Source of the DNA: Oscillospiraceae bacterium
Lineage (GTDB): Bacteria > Bacillota_A > Clostridia > Oscillospirales > CAG-272
Direction: 5' to 3'
Length of the DNA: 21,393 nt
Assembly: GCA_015063445.1 (NCBI GenBank)
Contig: SVUD01000034.1
Span: 1 to 21,393, forward strand
This document shows positions 8,138 to 15,520 of the stretch, piece after piece. The notes below the pieces were generated by a model. That model had not been told where the DNA came from. It made no database searches and saw nothing but the letters and a program-made list of their open reading frames with translations. Both the position numbers and the translations under genes were made by a program. Within the stretch, counting starts at the first letter, position 1; each line of letters opens with the position of its first letter.

Positions 8138-9832
8138 TTAGTCTATAGTCATATCAAGCTTGAATCTCATTATCTTTCTGAGAGTATTCTTCGGGAAATC
8201 CTCTTCCCTTACCTTTAGTATTCCTATTTTCTTATAAGGAACCGCAGTTTTGTTGTATTCGGCTATATACGTGTCAAGATACGCCTTAACGTCTGTGATT
8301 TTATTCTTCTCCATATACTCTTTATCCGGATAAACCTCGGCAACTATGGAATTATATTCGAGCCCTCTGCGACTCTGTCCTTCATAAACTATAATATCAA
8401 GGACACCGGGGGTTGCTATAAGCTCGTTTTCTATTTCCTCGGGGTAAACGTTTTTGCCGTTTGAGAGTATAATAAGATTTTTCTTTCTTCCGGTGATATA
8501 GAGTATGCCGTTTTTATCAAGCTTTCCGAAGTCTCCCGTTTTGAAGTATCCATCCTCGCTAAAGGCGTCATTCGTCGCTTCCTCGTTCTTGTAATATCCA
8601 AGCATTACGTTTGGACCCTTTACCCATATTTCGCCCTCCCCGTCCTCGTTTGGAGAGTCTATTACCACGTTATCGCATTCTATAACGTTACCTACGCTGC
8701 CCCTAACTACGTTTTTGCTTCTGTTGACCGCGATTATAGGGGCGCACTCGGTTATTCCGTATCCGTTAAGAGTTGATATTCCTACAGCCTCAAAGAAGTC
8801 AAGAATTTCCGAATTTATCGGCGCTCCGCCCGATATTATCATTTTAACCTCGCCGCCGAATGCCGCGCGGATTGACTTGAAGAGCTTTCTTCGAAGATCA
8901 ATTCCAACCTTGCGTAAAGCGTTGCTTACGGCAATCATCATCCGAAGAAGCCTTTCCTTCTTCTGCTCCTTAACGTTAGCCTGAATTTTTCTGTAAAAGG
9001 TTTCAAGATATAGGGGGACAAGCGCAAGATGTCCCGGCTTTTCGTCCTTAAGCTCCTTTTGTATATATCTGAGCCCCGCGGAAATATAAATTTCAGCTCC
9101 TATTAAGGTATGGCCTATAAAAAGAACAGATGAGCCGTAGGTGTGATGAGGCGGAAGAACACCTACCGTTTTCTCCGAATAATCAAGATACGGCGCAACG
9201 TTGCATACGTCCGTCAAGACTGCCTTTTGAGAAAGCATTACTCCTTTACCCTCCCCCGTAGTTCCCGATGTAAAGACGAGAAGAGACATTTTTTCGGCAT
9301 CTATCGTGTTTTCAAAATAAAGCTGAGGCTCGTTTTTGAAGATTTCTTTTCCTTCGTTAAGAAGAGCGTCAACACCAACGCCCTTACCTCTTCCGCAAAT
9401 CAGAGTCGGCTCACACAAAAAAGCGTTTTCACTTGCTATCACGTCAGCTTTATCCTTTATATCCTCATCTATAAAAAGAAAAGCAACGTCTGCTTTTTTA
9501 ACCGTTTTTGCGAGCTCTACAGCATGCCAATCTCTGTCAAGCGGTACTATTACGCCATCGGCGCACAAAATTGAGAAATAAAGAACTGCCCATTCATAAG
9601 AAAGCTTTCCTATAACGGATACGTGCTTTCCCTTGCAGCCCATTTTGATAAGCTTAGACGTGAGCGCGCGAACGTCATCTCTGAACTGCTCAAAGGTTAT
9701 CCTCGTTACCTCACTTTTTAAGCCTTCTTTAAATGAATATGCGTTTTTACCGCCGAATTCCTTTGCGGACCACTCTATAAGCTCTCTGTAATCCCTAAAT
9801 TCAAGCTGCTTACGCAACATATGCTCGTTCAT
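8138..9832 (-). CDS. Long-chain acyl-CoA synthetase / AMP-binding ligase (FadD-like)
   Basis: 564 residues, the normal length for AMP-forming acyl-CoA ligases. It activates a carboxylic acid, probably a fatty acid, with ATP and then CoA. Visible motifs: P-loop SGTTGEGKG (189-197), the A5 motif YGITECAP (358-365), TGD (432-434), GRKKNLIILSNGKNVYPEEIE (448-468) and the C-terminal PKNTLRKIMR whose K553 is the expected adenylation lysine (usual Gly before it is Arg). No membrane segment or ACP domain is seen. GGAG 7 bases upstream supports the ATG at 9832. The gene is monocistronic, with its own promoter, terminator and two palindromic operator candidates, which points to specific repression, perhaps by a fatty-acid-sensing regulator. 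Chain length is not deducible. Confidence 0.92.
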   Translation of the reverse strand: MNEHMLRKQLEFRDYRELIEWSAKEFGGKNAYSFKEGLKSEVTRITFEQFRDDVRALTSKLIKMGCKGKHVSVIGKLSYEWAVLYFSILCADGVIVPLDRDWHAVELAKTVKKADVAFLFIDEDIKDKADVIASENAFLCEPTLICGRGKGVGVDALLNEGKEIFKNEPQLYFENTIDAEKMSLLVFTSGTTGEGKGVMLSQKAVLTDVCNVAPYLDYSEKTVGVLPPHHTYGSSVLFIGHTLIGAEIYISAGLRYIQKELKDEKPGHLALVPLYLETFYRKIQANVKEQKKERLLRMMIAVSNALRKVGIDLRRKLFKSIRAAFGGEVKMIISGGAPINSEILDFFEAVGISTLNGYGITECAPIIAVNRSKNVVRGSVGNVIECDNVVIDSPNEDGEGEIWVKGPNVMLGYYKNEEATNDAFSEDGYFKTGDFGKLDKNGILYITGRKKNLIILSNGKNVYPEEIENELIATPGVLDIIVYEGQSRRGLEYNSIVAEVYPDKEYMEKNKITDVKAYLDTYIAEYNKTAVPYKKIGILKVREEDFPKNTLRKIMRFKLDMTID

Positions 9833-9856
9833 AAATAAACTCCGTTTTTAAAATTT

Positions 9857-9870
9857 GTTGACAACTCAAC
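9857..9870 (+). promoter_or_regulatory. Operator candidate 2, at the transcription start
   Basis: GTTGACAACTCAAC on the plus strand, the same GTTGA-N4-TCAAC palindrome, identical to operator 1 in 13 of 14 bases when read in the opposite direction. It lies just downstream of the -10 box. The centres of the two sites are 36 bp apart. Confidence 0.6.
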
Positions 9871-9876
9871 TTTTGT

Positions 9877-9905
9877 ATTATAGCACAAAAATGTTGATTT
9901 GTCAA
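9877..9905 (-). promoter_or_regulatory. Promoter of the acyl-CoA synthetase gene
   Basis: On the minus strand a perfect TTGACA (9905-9900), a 17-base spacer and a perfect TATAAT (9882-9877). With such a consensus promoter, control is expected to be by repression. Confidence 0.9.
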
Positions 9906-9906
9906 C
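9893..9906 (-). promoter_or_regulatory. Operator candidate 1, overlapping the -35 box
   Basis: GTTGACAAATCAAC on the minus strand, a palindrome of the form GTTGA-N4-TCAAC. It covers the whole -35 hexamer of the acyl-CoA synthetase promoter. Confidence 0.6.
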
Positions 9907-10129
9907 TTTTTTGTTTTTCAGCGGATGCCATCGGATTTTAATTCGGATTTTGTTTGCTGTTTAATGGAATTTCTGTTTGTTGTTTAATAGGTTCTTTGTC
10001 GAATTTCAATGTACATTAACGGTAGATTTTCGTTTCCCTTCCGCTTTATCAAATATCGCTTCAGCTATGTATTAATATACATATCCGCAATGCTTTTATC
10101 ACATATAGCTCAAAAAAATACAATTATAA

Positions 10130-10280
10130 GCTGTACCATTATGGTAAAAATCATTGTTTTTTACTATTTTTCGGCTCTCAATCCGTATAATACAAAATAT
10201 ACTTGTTGCTTTTTCGACTCTTAACTCGTACGGTACAAAACACACTCATTTTTTCGTTTTTCAATTTGTACGGTATAAAA
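10130..10280. repeat. Degenerate tandem repeat, about 40-43 bp period, in an AT-rich intergenic region
   Basis: The elements GTATAATACAAAA (10185), GTACGGTACAAAA (10228) and GTACGGTATAAAA (10268) recur at 43 and 40 bp, each preceded by a TTTTTC-rich stretch; the first two also share CGxCTCTxAA. A fourth, weaker relative (GTACCATTATGGTAAAA) starts near 10133. The 9907-10279 interval otherwise holds no supportable gene: short frames there lack ribosome binding sites and have low-complexity translations. Confidence 0.5.
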
Positions 10281-10317
10281 AAATACTCACCGCAAGAAAT
10301 CCTGCGATGAGTATTTT
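10280..10317 (-). terminator. Intrinsic terminator of fucO
   Basis: AAAATACTCA (10280-10289) pairs with TGAGTATTTT (10308-10317), with an inner CGCA/TGCG stem. On the minus strand it follows the fucO stop and ends in a long T-run. Confidence 0.85.
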
Positions 10318-10335
10318 GTTTTTAAATTACATCAA

Positions 10336-11481
10336 TCAGAGAAGCTTCTTATAAAGCTCGAGAATCTCCTCTACGCTTGTTTCTCTGGGGTTGCCGGGAC
10401 GGCAAGCATCCGCATAAGCCGACTCAGCTAAGAACTGAAGATCCTCTTCCTTAACTATATCCTTAAGGTCAGCGGGAATTCCAACGTCGATGGAAAGCTG
10501 CTTTACAGCATTGATTGCGGCAGCTCTATATTCTTCAACGCTCATATTCTCCGTTCCCTTTACACCCATGGCGGCTGCAATATACTTATACTTATCTGCC
10601 GTTTCGGGAGCATTGTACTCCATAACGGTAGGAAGAATGATAGCGTTAGCTACTCCGTGAGGGGTATCGTAAAGCGCGCCGAGAGGATGTGCCATAGAGT
10701 GAACTATACCGAGACCAACGTTAGAGAAGCCCATTCCCGCAACGTACTGACCGAGAGCCATTCCCTCTCTGCCTGCGTCCTCATTGTTTACAGCGCCGCG
10801 AAGCGAGGATGCGATAATCTCGATTGCTTTGAGGTGGAACATATCCGAAAGCTCCCATGCGCCACGGGTAATATAACCCTCGATAGCGTGAGTAAGAGCG
10901 TCCATACCCGTTGCGGCGGTAAGTCCCTTAGGCATGGTTGCCATCATATCGGGATCGACAACTGCTACTACAGGAATATCGTGCACGTCAACGCAAACCA
11001 TTTTTCTGTTATTTTCAGCGTCGGTTATAACGTAGTTTATAGTTACCTCGGCTGCAGTACCTGCGGTGGTGGGAACCGCAATGATAGGTACGCATTTATT
11101 CTTTGTGGGAGCAACTCCCTCGAGAGAACGAACGTCCTCAAACTCGGGATTGGTAATGATAATTCCAATAGCCTTTGCGGTGTCCATAGAAGAGCCGCCT
11201 CCTATCGCAACTATGCAATCAGCTCCGCTTTCCTTGAATGCCTTAACGCCTGCCTGAACGTTTTCGATAGTGGGATTGGGCTTGATATCGGAAAATACGG
11301 TATAAGCGATTCCCGCATTATCAAGCACGTCTGTCACCTTTTTGGTCACTCCGAACTTTATAAGGTCGGGATCTGACGCAACGAGAACCTTTGCAAAACC
11401 TCTTCCCTTAATTTCATCGGGAATAGCGTTTATAGCTCCCTTGCCGTGATAAGACGTTTCATTAAGTACAAATCTGTTCAT
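10336..11481 (-). CDS. fucO: Lactaldehyde reductase / 1,2-propanediol oxidoreductase (iron-containing alcohol dehydrogenase)
   Basis: 381 residues, the full length of group III Fe-ADHs. It matches the E. coli FucO sequence, as I remember it, over long stretches (IAIGGGS-type nucleotide motif at about 93-97, TTAGTAAEVTINYVITD, ALTHAIEGYITRGAW, GQYVAGMGFSNVGLG, TPHGVANAI). The expected Fe2+ ligands are present: D194, H198, H261, H275. It reduces L-lactaldehyde from fucose or rhamnose breakdown to 1,2-propanediol with NADH, in the cytoplasm. GGAGG lies 9 bases before the ATG. No fucose or rhamnose genes are adjacent, so it stands alone with its own promoter and terminator; a broader alcohol dehydrogenase role cannot be excluded. 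Confidence 0.93.
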   Translation of the reverse strand: MNRFVLNETSYHGKGAINAIPDEIKGRGFAKVLVASDPDLIKFGVTKKVTDVLDNAGIAYTVFSDIKPNPTIENVQAGVKAFKESGADCIVAIGGGSSMDTAKAIGIIITNPEFEDVRSLEGVAPTKNKCVPIIAVPTTAGTAAEVTINYVITDAENNRKMVCVDVHDIPVVAVVDPDMMATMPKGLTAATGMDALTHAIEGYITRGAWELSDMFHLKAIEIIASSLRGAVNNEDAGREGMALGQYVAGMGFSNVGLGIVHSMAHPLGALYDTPHGVANAIILPTVMEYNAPETADKYKYIAAAMGVKGTENMSVEEYRAAAINAVKQLSIDVGIPADLKDIVKEEDLQFLAESAYADACRPGNPRETSVEEILELYKKLL

Positions 11482-11529
11482 TGGATTTTTCCTCCGTGTT
11501 TTTAAGAGGCTGTGCCTCTGATTGATTTA

Positions 11530-11558
11530 ATTCTATCATATTTTTTTGTTCAAGTCAA
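11530..11558 (-). promoter_or_regulatory. Promoter of fucO
   Basis: On the minus strand TTGACT (11558-11553), a 17-base spacer and TAGAAT (11535-11530), about 49 bases before the start codon. Confidence 0.75.
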
Positions 11559-11670
11559 CGGTATTTGTAAACTTTGACAAAAAATTCACACTCCGTTAAT
11601 TGAGGTCGGTATTAATCGTAAAATATGACTGTTCGTCCGGGAATTCCGCGCGGCAAGCTCAAAAATCACT

Positions 11671-11700
11671 TTGTGTCCTGTTATATAAGTATGTTATGAT
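11671..11700 (+). promoter_or_regulatory. Possible promoter of the Amidase_6-type gene
   Basis: TTGTGT (11671-11676), an 18-base spacer and TATGAT (11695-11700). It is a modest match in a roughly 280-base gap between the fucO promoter and 11838 in which I see no gene. It would leave a leader of about 130 bases. Confidence 0.35.
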
Positions 11701-11837
11701 GCGCAGCTTAACGTTCTTGCAATCGTATGATTAACAAATAATTCAATATCGGCATAACATTAATGTAGCGTTGACCGTTTGAACAAATATCCGATAGACA
11801 AGAACATCGGTCGGCAAGTACAACAGGTGGAGGCAAT

Positions 11838-12389
11838 ATGCTCGTTACAAGAAGCTATGAAAGAGAAAAAGCGGTTCTTTACGCAGAACGATACGCATTT
11901 TCACAAAATCCCGTGTTCGGAGATTTTCGGGAGATAGGAGGAAATTGCACGAATTTTGTTTCGCAATGCATTTATGCGGGCTCGTGCAAGATGAATTATA
12001 CCAAAACGTTCGGGTGGTATTATATTTCTTTAGACCAACGCGCGCCTGCCTGGACGGGTGTTGATTATTTCTATAACTTTATAACGCAAAATCAAGGCGT
12101 AGGTCCGTTTGGCAGTGAGGTCACACGCGACGAATGCGAGATAGGTGACGCAATACAGCTCGGACGAAACGCGGACGGATATTATCACACCTTACTGATC
12201 GTTGGCTTTGAGGACGACGATATACTCGTTGCCGCTCAGACGGACAACGCGCTTAGGCGTCCGCTTTCAACGTATAGATACGATTTTGCTCGTTTTATAA
12301 AAATCGAGGGCGTAAGATTTGAGGCTCCGTCAAGCTCCGACTGCTTCGAGGCGGTTTATAACGGAATAGCCATAATAGAAGGCAGATAA
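11838..12389 (+). CDS. Short Amidase_6-family (NlpC/P60-like cysteine amidase) protein without signal peptide
   Basis: 183 residues that are almost only the domain. Family features are visible: YAFSQNPVFGDF, then GGNCTNFVSQC with the likely catalytic C37, GWYYIS, RAPAWTGVDYFYNF and YYHTLLIVG with the likely catalytic H117. Amidase_6 domains are usually found at the end of secreted Firmicutes proteins and are thought to cut amide bonds, perhaps in peptidoglycan. Here there is no N-terminal hydrophobic segment or export signal, so the protein looks cytoplasmic or non-classically released. GGTGGAGG before the ATG is a strong ribosome binding site. The target and physiological role are unknown. 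Confidence 0.82.
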   Translation: MLVTRSYEREKAVLYAERYAFSQNPVFGDFREIGGNCTNFVSQCIYAGSCKMNYTKTFGWYYISLDQRAPAWTGVDYFYNFITQNQGVGPFGSEVTRDECEIGDAIQLGRNADGYYHTLLIVGFEDDDILVAAQTDNALRRPLSTYRYDFARFIKIEGVRFEAPSSSDCFEAVYNGIAIIEGR

Positions 12390-12492
12390 GAAAAGTCTGT
12401 ATTGCTAAGCTCCCTCCCGGCGAAATCTCCTTACGTATTTCAAAAAAATAAAAGCGACAGGTTAAAGGCTCTGATAAACTGCGGCTTGAAAC

Positions 12493-12521
12493 TTGACATA
12501 AAGCGGAAAGTATGTTAAAAT
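12493..12521 (+). promoter_or_regulatory. Promoter of the EamA-family transporter gene
   Basis: TTGACA (12493-12498), a 17-base spacer and TAAAAT (12516-12521), 31 bases before the start. The preceding 100 bases after the amidase stop show no clear terminator. Confidence 0.8.
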
Positions 12522-12552
12522 AATCCGTCACTAACATAAAGGAAATAATTAA

Positions 12553-13476
12553 ATGAAGAAAATTATATCTCCCTTGCTGCTTCTCACAGCCGCAATTCTA
12601 TGGGGATTTTCATTCGTGGCGCAAAAGGCTACGACCATAGTTCCCACGTTCACCCTGCTTTTCTCAAGAAGCATTGTTGCCGTTTTCTTTCTTATCCCCG
12701 CTGTCATGCTCTTTGACAGGCTTTCAAAAAACGGCAGAAGCCTCATTTCACTCAAAGAAAGAAAAGTGGGAATAACAAAAAGAGAGCTTCTCGGAGGTAC
12801 GCTTTGCGGAGCGTTTCTCTTCGCTGCATCAGCGCTTCAGCAGGCGGGAATAGCAAACACGGATGCCGGCAAAACGTCATTTATCACGGCTCTTTACGTT
12901 GTTATAGTTCCCATATACGCATTACTCATCGGAAGGAAATCTCCGCTTAACGCTTGGATAGGAATAGGTATCGCGGTAGCAGGATTCTATCTTTTGTGTA
13001 TAAAAGACGGATTCTCAATCGCTCCATCCGATTTGCTTGTTTTCGCATGCGCGTTTGCTTTTGCGTTGCAAATTATGACGGTCGATATGCTCCTTCCCAC
13101 CTGCGACGGCGTTCGTATTTCTTTGGTTCAGTTTTCCGCGGTTACGGTATTTTCGCTGATAGCCGCGCTCATATTCGAGCTTCCGTTTGCGTTTTCCGAA
13201 ATAATCGAGGTTCTTCCCCAGATTTTATTTCTTGGAATTGGCTCGAGTGGCATAGCGTACACACTTCAGATCGTGGGACAAAAAAACACCGAGCCCGCCG
13301 TTGCCTCAATACTTCTTTCGCTTGAATCGGTATTCGGCGCTCTGTTTTCGGCAATGTTCCTTCACGAGAGAATGAGTCTAAAGGAATATATCGGCTGCGC
13401 AGTTGTTCTTCTCGCAGTGCTTGTTTCGGAAATAGACGTAAAGGCATTATTTAAGAAGTTTTCAAAACAAAAATAA
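12553..13476 (+). CDS. EamA/DMT-superfamily permease
   Basis: 307 residues with about ten hydrophobic segments in two homologous halves (about 5-135 and 155-290), the standard EamA plan. The N-terminal ILWGFSFVAQK and the GxxNTxAGKTSFITALYVVIVP segment in the first half, and LLSLESVFGALFSAMFLHERMSLKEYIG in the second, are characteristic of the family. The C-terminus is short and basic (KALFKKFSKQK). It is a cytoplasmic-membrane protein, probably exporting or importing a small metabolite such as an amino acid or nucleoside; family knowledge does not fix the substrate. AAGGAA 8 bases upstream supports the ATG. It has its own promoter. Confidence 0.93.
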   Translation: MKKIISPLLLLTAAILWGFSFVAQKATTIVPTFTLLFSRSIVAVFFLIPAVMLFDRLSKNGRSLISLKERKVGITKRELLGGTLCGAFLFAASALQQAGIANTDAGKTSFITALYVVIVPIYALLIGRKSPLNAWIGIGIAVAGFYLLCIKDGFSIAPSDLLVFACAFAFALQIMTVDMLLPTCDGVRISLVQFSAVTVFSLIAALIFELPFAFSEIIEVLPQILFLGIGSSGIAYTLQIVGQKNTEPAVASILLSLESVFGALFSAMFLHERMSLKEYIGCAVVLLAVLVSEIDVKALFKKFSKQK

Positions 13477-13592
13477 TTGACAATTGACCAAATTCGTTTT
13501 GGTTTTAACAAAAACATAATCGTTTTTTTAACGTTATGTCACAAAAAATATCAAATTTGTACTTTTTTTGATAATATTTTATTCAAAAACTA

Positions 13593-13621
13593 TTGACATT
13601 TTATTACATGTGTATTATAAT
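13593..13621 (+). promoter_or_regulatory. Consensus promoter of the unrecognised membrane protein gene
   Basis: Perfect TTGACA (13593-13598), a 17-base spacer and perfect TATAAT (13616-13621), 45 bases before the ATG. It is the best promoter in the window. Confidence 0.93.
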
Positions 13622-13627
13622 AACCTC

Positions 13628-13640
13628 GTCATTTTATGAC
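13628..13640 (+). promoter_or_regulatory. Palindrome at the transcription start, operator candidate
   Basis: GTCATTTTATGAC, two 5-base arms around TTT, placed at about +1 to +12 of the consensus promoter. The position suits a repressor, but the site is short and a chance palindrome in AT-rich DNA is possible. Confidence 0.35.
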
Positions 13641-13666
13641 AAAAAAATAAAAATTTGGAGGCTATT

Positions 13667-15112
13667 ATGTTCCAGCTTAATCTTCCCAAAAAGACTGTTG
13701 CATCAGCTCAGGTTGCGATAATCTGCTTGCTTATCGTACTCTCCTTGATCTTCAGCTTTTTACCCATCATCTCGCTCAATACCTCTGATCCCGCAACTGC
13801 TGCAGGTATTGAAAAAATCGTAAACGAGTTCACAGACGAGGACTTCGAATTCCCGGATAAGATCAACGTAAGCGCAATGAAGCTTATTAAGAGCGCTTTC
13901 CTTATCTTCGACCTCGTAAAAATGGCAAAGAACAGCAGCGAAGCAACTCCCGAGGAAAAAGAAGCTCTTGAAGCTAAAATCAAGGGCGAAGAGGGTAGAA
14001 ATACCATTCTCATCGGCGCTGCAATTGTTCACAGCATTACTTCCGCATTCAAGGAAAACAAAGACTCCGGAAGCTCCAACATTATCAATCTTATCTTCAA
14101 CGTGCTCATCACTATCGTTGCCGTATTCTATCTTCTCGGCGTAACGATCGCAATGCCTATCGCATTCATCATTCTTGCGGTTAAGGCTCTTGTTCCCGTA
14201 GCAAAGAACTACAGAGAGCTTGACGCTCACACAGCATTGGTTGCAAACAAGCTTCCTCAGAAGCTCTCCATTATCATGACGATAATGCTCTTCCAGTGCG
14301 TTCTTCCTTCCATGAACTACGGAAGCGGTACTCTCGCACTTTGGATCGTATCCATTATCTGCGTATTCGTTAACTTCGCAGCAACCAGACTTACCGCTTA
14401 CAATAAAGAAGAGTTTATCTATCTCAACATTGTTCAGGGTGCTTCCATCCTCTCCATCGTTGGATTCTTCATCTTCTTCTTCAACGTTCTTAAGACCAAC
14501 ATCTTCTCTACCTTCACTCACGGTGCTTGGGGTATGTACATCGCTAAGGTGCTTGCAAGCCCTGCAAGAGGAGAGGCTCCTAAGGGTTACATCGTTGACG
14601 CGGTTCTTATTCTTATTTACCTCGTTGCAGTTCTTACTTGCGTTAAGTTCCTTGGAAAGTGCGCAAACCGTCTTTCCTGCGCTATGACGTCTAAGAGCGG
14701 CAATCCCTCTCTTCTTCCCGAATCTATCGCTCTTCTCATCGTTTACATCATGCCTACGATCGTTTCCTCGAGAAAGAGCAACCTCATAAATCCCTTCGAC
14801 AAGAACTCCGAAGCATACGGTTCATTCCTTGAGCTTGGCGCAGAGCAGAAATCCGCTCTTACCATGGTTCTCGTTGGCGTTATCATCATGATCGCTGCTG
14901 AGATCGCAATCAAGGTTCTTGAAAAGGTATTCTGCGCTGATATGAGCAACGAAGCTAAGGCAGCCGTTCTCAGCAACACCGCTACCGCTGAGGCTCCCGC
15001 TAAGGCAGAGGCTACCGCAGCTGAGGCTCCTGTAGCTGAGGCTCCTGTAGCTGAAGAAGCTCCCGCAGAAGAGGCTACCGAAGAGGTTAAGGAAGAGGTT
15101 ACCGAGGGCTAA
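13667..15112 (+). CDS. Unrecognised polytopic membrane protein with acidic Ala/Pro/Glu-rich tail
   Basis: 481 residues from the ATG at 13667 (GGAGG 5 bases upstream); the TTG at 13655 overlaps that ribosome binding site and is not the likely start. The first membrane segment is at about 16-37. A charged stretch of about 85 residues (many Glu/Lys, about 38-125) follows, then some seven or eight further hydrophobic segments up to about 430. The last 45 residues are low-complexity A/E/P/V/T (repeated AEAPVAEAPVAEE), expected to be disordered. No enzyme or transporter motif is recognised. The strong promoter and uniform, regular codon choice suggest high expression. A stand-alone gene with its own terminator; function unknown. 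Confidence 0.85.
   Translation: MFQLNLPKKTVASAQVAIICLLIVLSLIFSFLPIISLNTSDPATAAGIEKIVNEFTDEDFEFPDKINVSAMKLIKSAFLIFDLVKMAKNSSEATPEEKEALEAKIKGEEGRNTILIGAAIVHSITSAFKENKDSGSSNIINLIFNVLITIVAVFYLLGVTIAMPIAFIILAVKALVPVAKNYRELDAHTALVANKLPQKLSIIMTIMLFQCVLPSMNYGSGTLALWIVSIICVFVNFAATRLTAYNKEEFIYLNIVQGASILSIVGFFIFFFNVLKTNIFSTFTHGAWGMYIAKVLASPARGEAPKGYIVDAVLILIYLVAVLTCVKFLGKCANRLSCAMTSKSGNPSLLPESIALLIVYIMPTIVSSRKSNLINPFDKNSEAYGSFLELGAEQKSALTMVLVGVIIMIAAEIAIKVLEKVFCADMSNEAKAAVLSNTATAEAPAKAEATAAEAPVAEAPVAEEAPAEEATEEVKEEVTEG
15020..15049 (+). repeat. Perfect 15-bp tandem duplication in the tail of the membrane protein gene
   Basis: GCTGAGGCTCCTGTA occurs twice head to tail (15020-15034, 15035-15049), encoding AEAPV twice. 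It is in frame and could change length by slippage. Confidence 0.9.
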
Positions 15113-15142
15113 TCCTTCTTTAAAATTCTACTAAATACATAG

Positions 15143-15175
15143 TGAAGCCGTTCGTGAGGACGGCTTCATTTTTAT
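15143..15175 (+). terminator. Intrinsic terminator of the membrane protein gene
   Basis: TGAAGCCGT (15143-15151) and ACGGCTTCA (15160-15168) form a perfect 9-bp stem with an 8-base loop, followed by TTTTTATT. Confidence 0.93.
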
Positions 15176-15327
15176 TGTCTTTTTCTTTGCCTTATTATTT
15201 TGTTCAAACCTCAAAACAAGCTATGAGATATATTTTCCAACCGTAAAAAAAGCAACAAAATCGACTTTTAGTATATTTTACACAAAAAGTTTTTGCGAGC
15301 GACTGTTTATTCTTTTATATTTACTTA

Positions 15328-15356
15328 TTGACAAACTTATATGTATATGATAAAAT
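15328..15356 (+). promoter_or_regulatory. Promoter of the purine operon
   Basis: Perfect TTGACA (15328-15333), a 17-base spacer and TAAAAT (15351-15356). Transcription would begin near 15363, just before the riboswitch. Confidence 0.88.
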
Positions 15357-15370
15357 AATATCGTATTTGA

Positions 15371-15446
15371 GGTTTCTGCGACTGACGGATAATTGTGGGC
15401 TTACCACAGTGGAGCAGGAATCGTTTAAAGCCGACCGTCTGGGCGC
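15371..15446 (+). ncRNA. ZTP (pfl) riboswitch, purine operon leader
   Basis: The parts of the pfl/ZTP aptamer are present in order. P1 is GGTTTCTGC (15371-15379) with GCAGGAATC (15414-15422), nine pairs including two G-U. The junction holds ACTGACGG. P2 is TGTGG (15394-15398) with CCACA (15404-15408), followed by GTGGAGC. The 3' domain contains the hallmark CCGTCTGGGCG; CCGTC (15435-15439) can form the pseudoknot with GACGG (15384-15388). The class binds ZTP/ZMP, an AICAR derivative that signals 10-formyl-THF shortage, and usually turns genes on. The downstream genes include both formyl-THF-dependent steps, which fits. Confidence 0.93.
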
Positions 15447-15491
15447 ACCTATTCTTTGAAGCTGAATTCTTGGAATATGTGCGCCTTTTTT
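15442..15491 (+). terminator. Riboswitch-controlled terminator
   Basis: GGCGCAC (15442-15448) pairs perfectly with GTGCGCC (15479-15485). The stem extends, after one mismatch, by TATTC/GAATA, and is followed by six T. The 5' arm is part of the conserved CTGGGCG of the aptamer, so ligand-bound RNA and the terminator exclude each other: ZTP binding should allow read-through into purE. Confidence 0.92.
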
Positions 15492-15520
15492 GGAATTTTA
15501 CATTGAAACGGAGAACTAAA

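Noticed and set aside
10009..10354. Two small plus-strand open frames in the intergenic region
   Set aside because: Low-complexity Phe/Ser/Tyr-rich translations, no ribosome binding site, and they run through a repeat and a terminator.
13487..13506. Hairpin ACCAAA/TTTGGT as terminator of the EamA gene
   Set aside because: Only six A/T-rich pairs and a very short T-run; too weak to call.
13655..13666. TTG start for the unknown membrane protein
   Set aside because: The TTG is part of the sequence holding the GGAGG ribosome binding site of the ATG at 13667.
15395..15520. N-terminal extension of PurE by 42 residues
   Set aside because: This stretch is the ZTP riboswitch and its terminator; the ATG at 15521 gives the normal PurE N-terminus.
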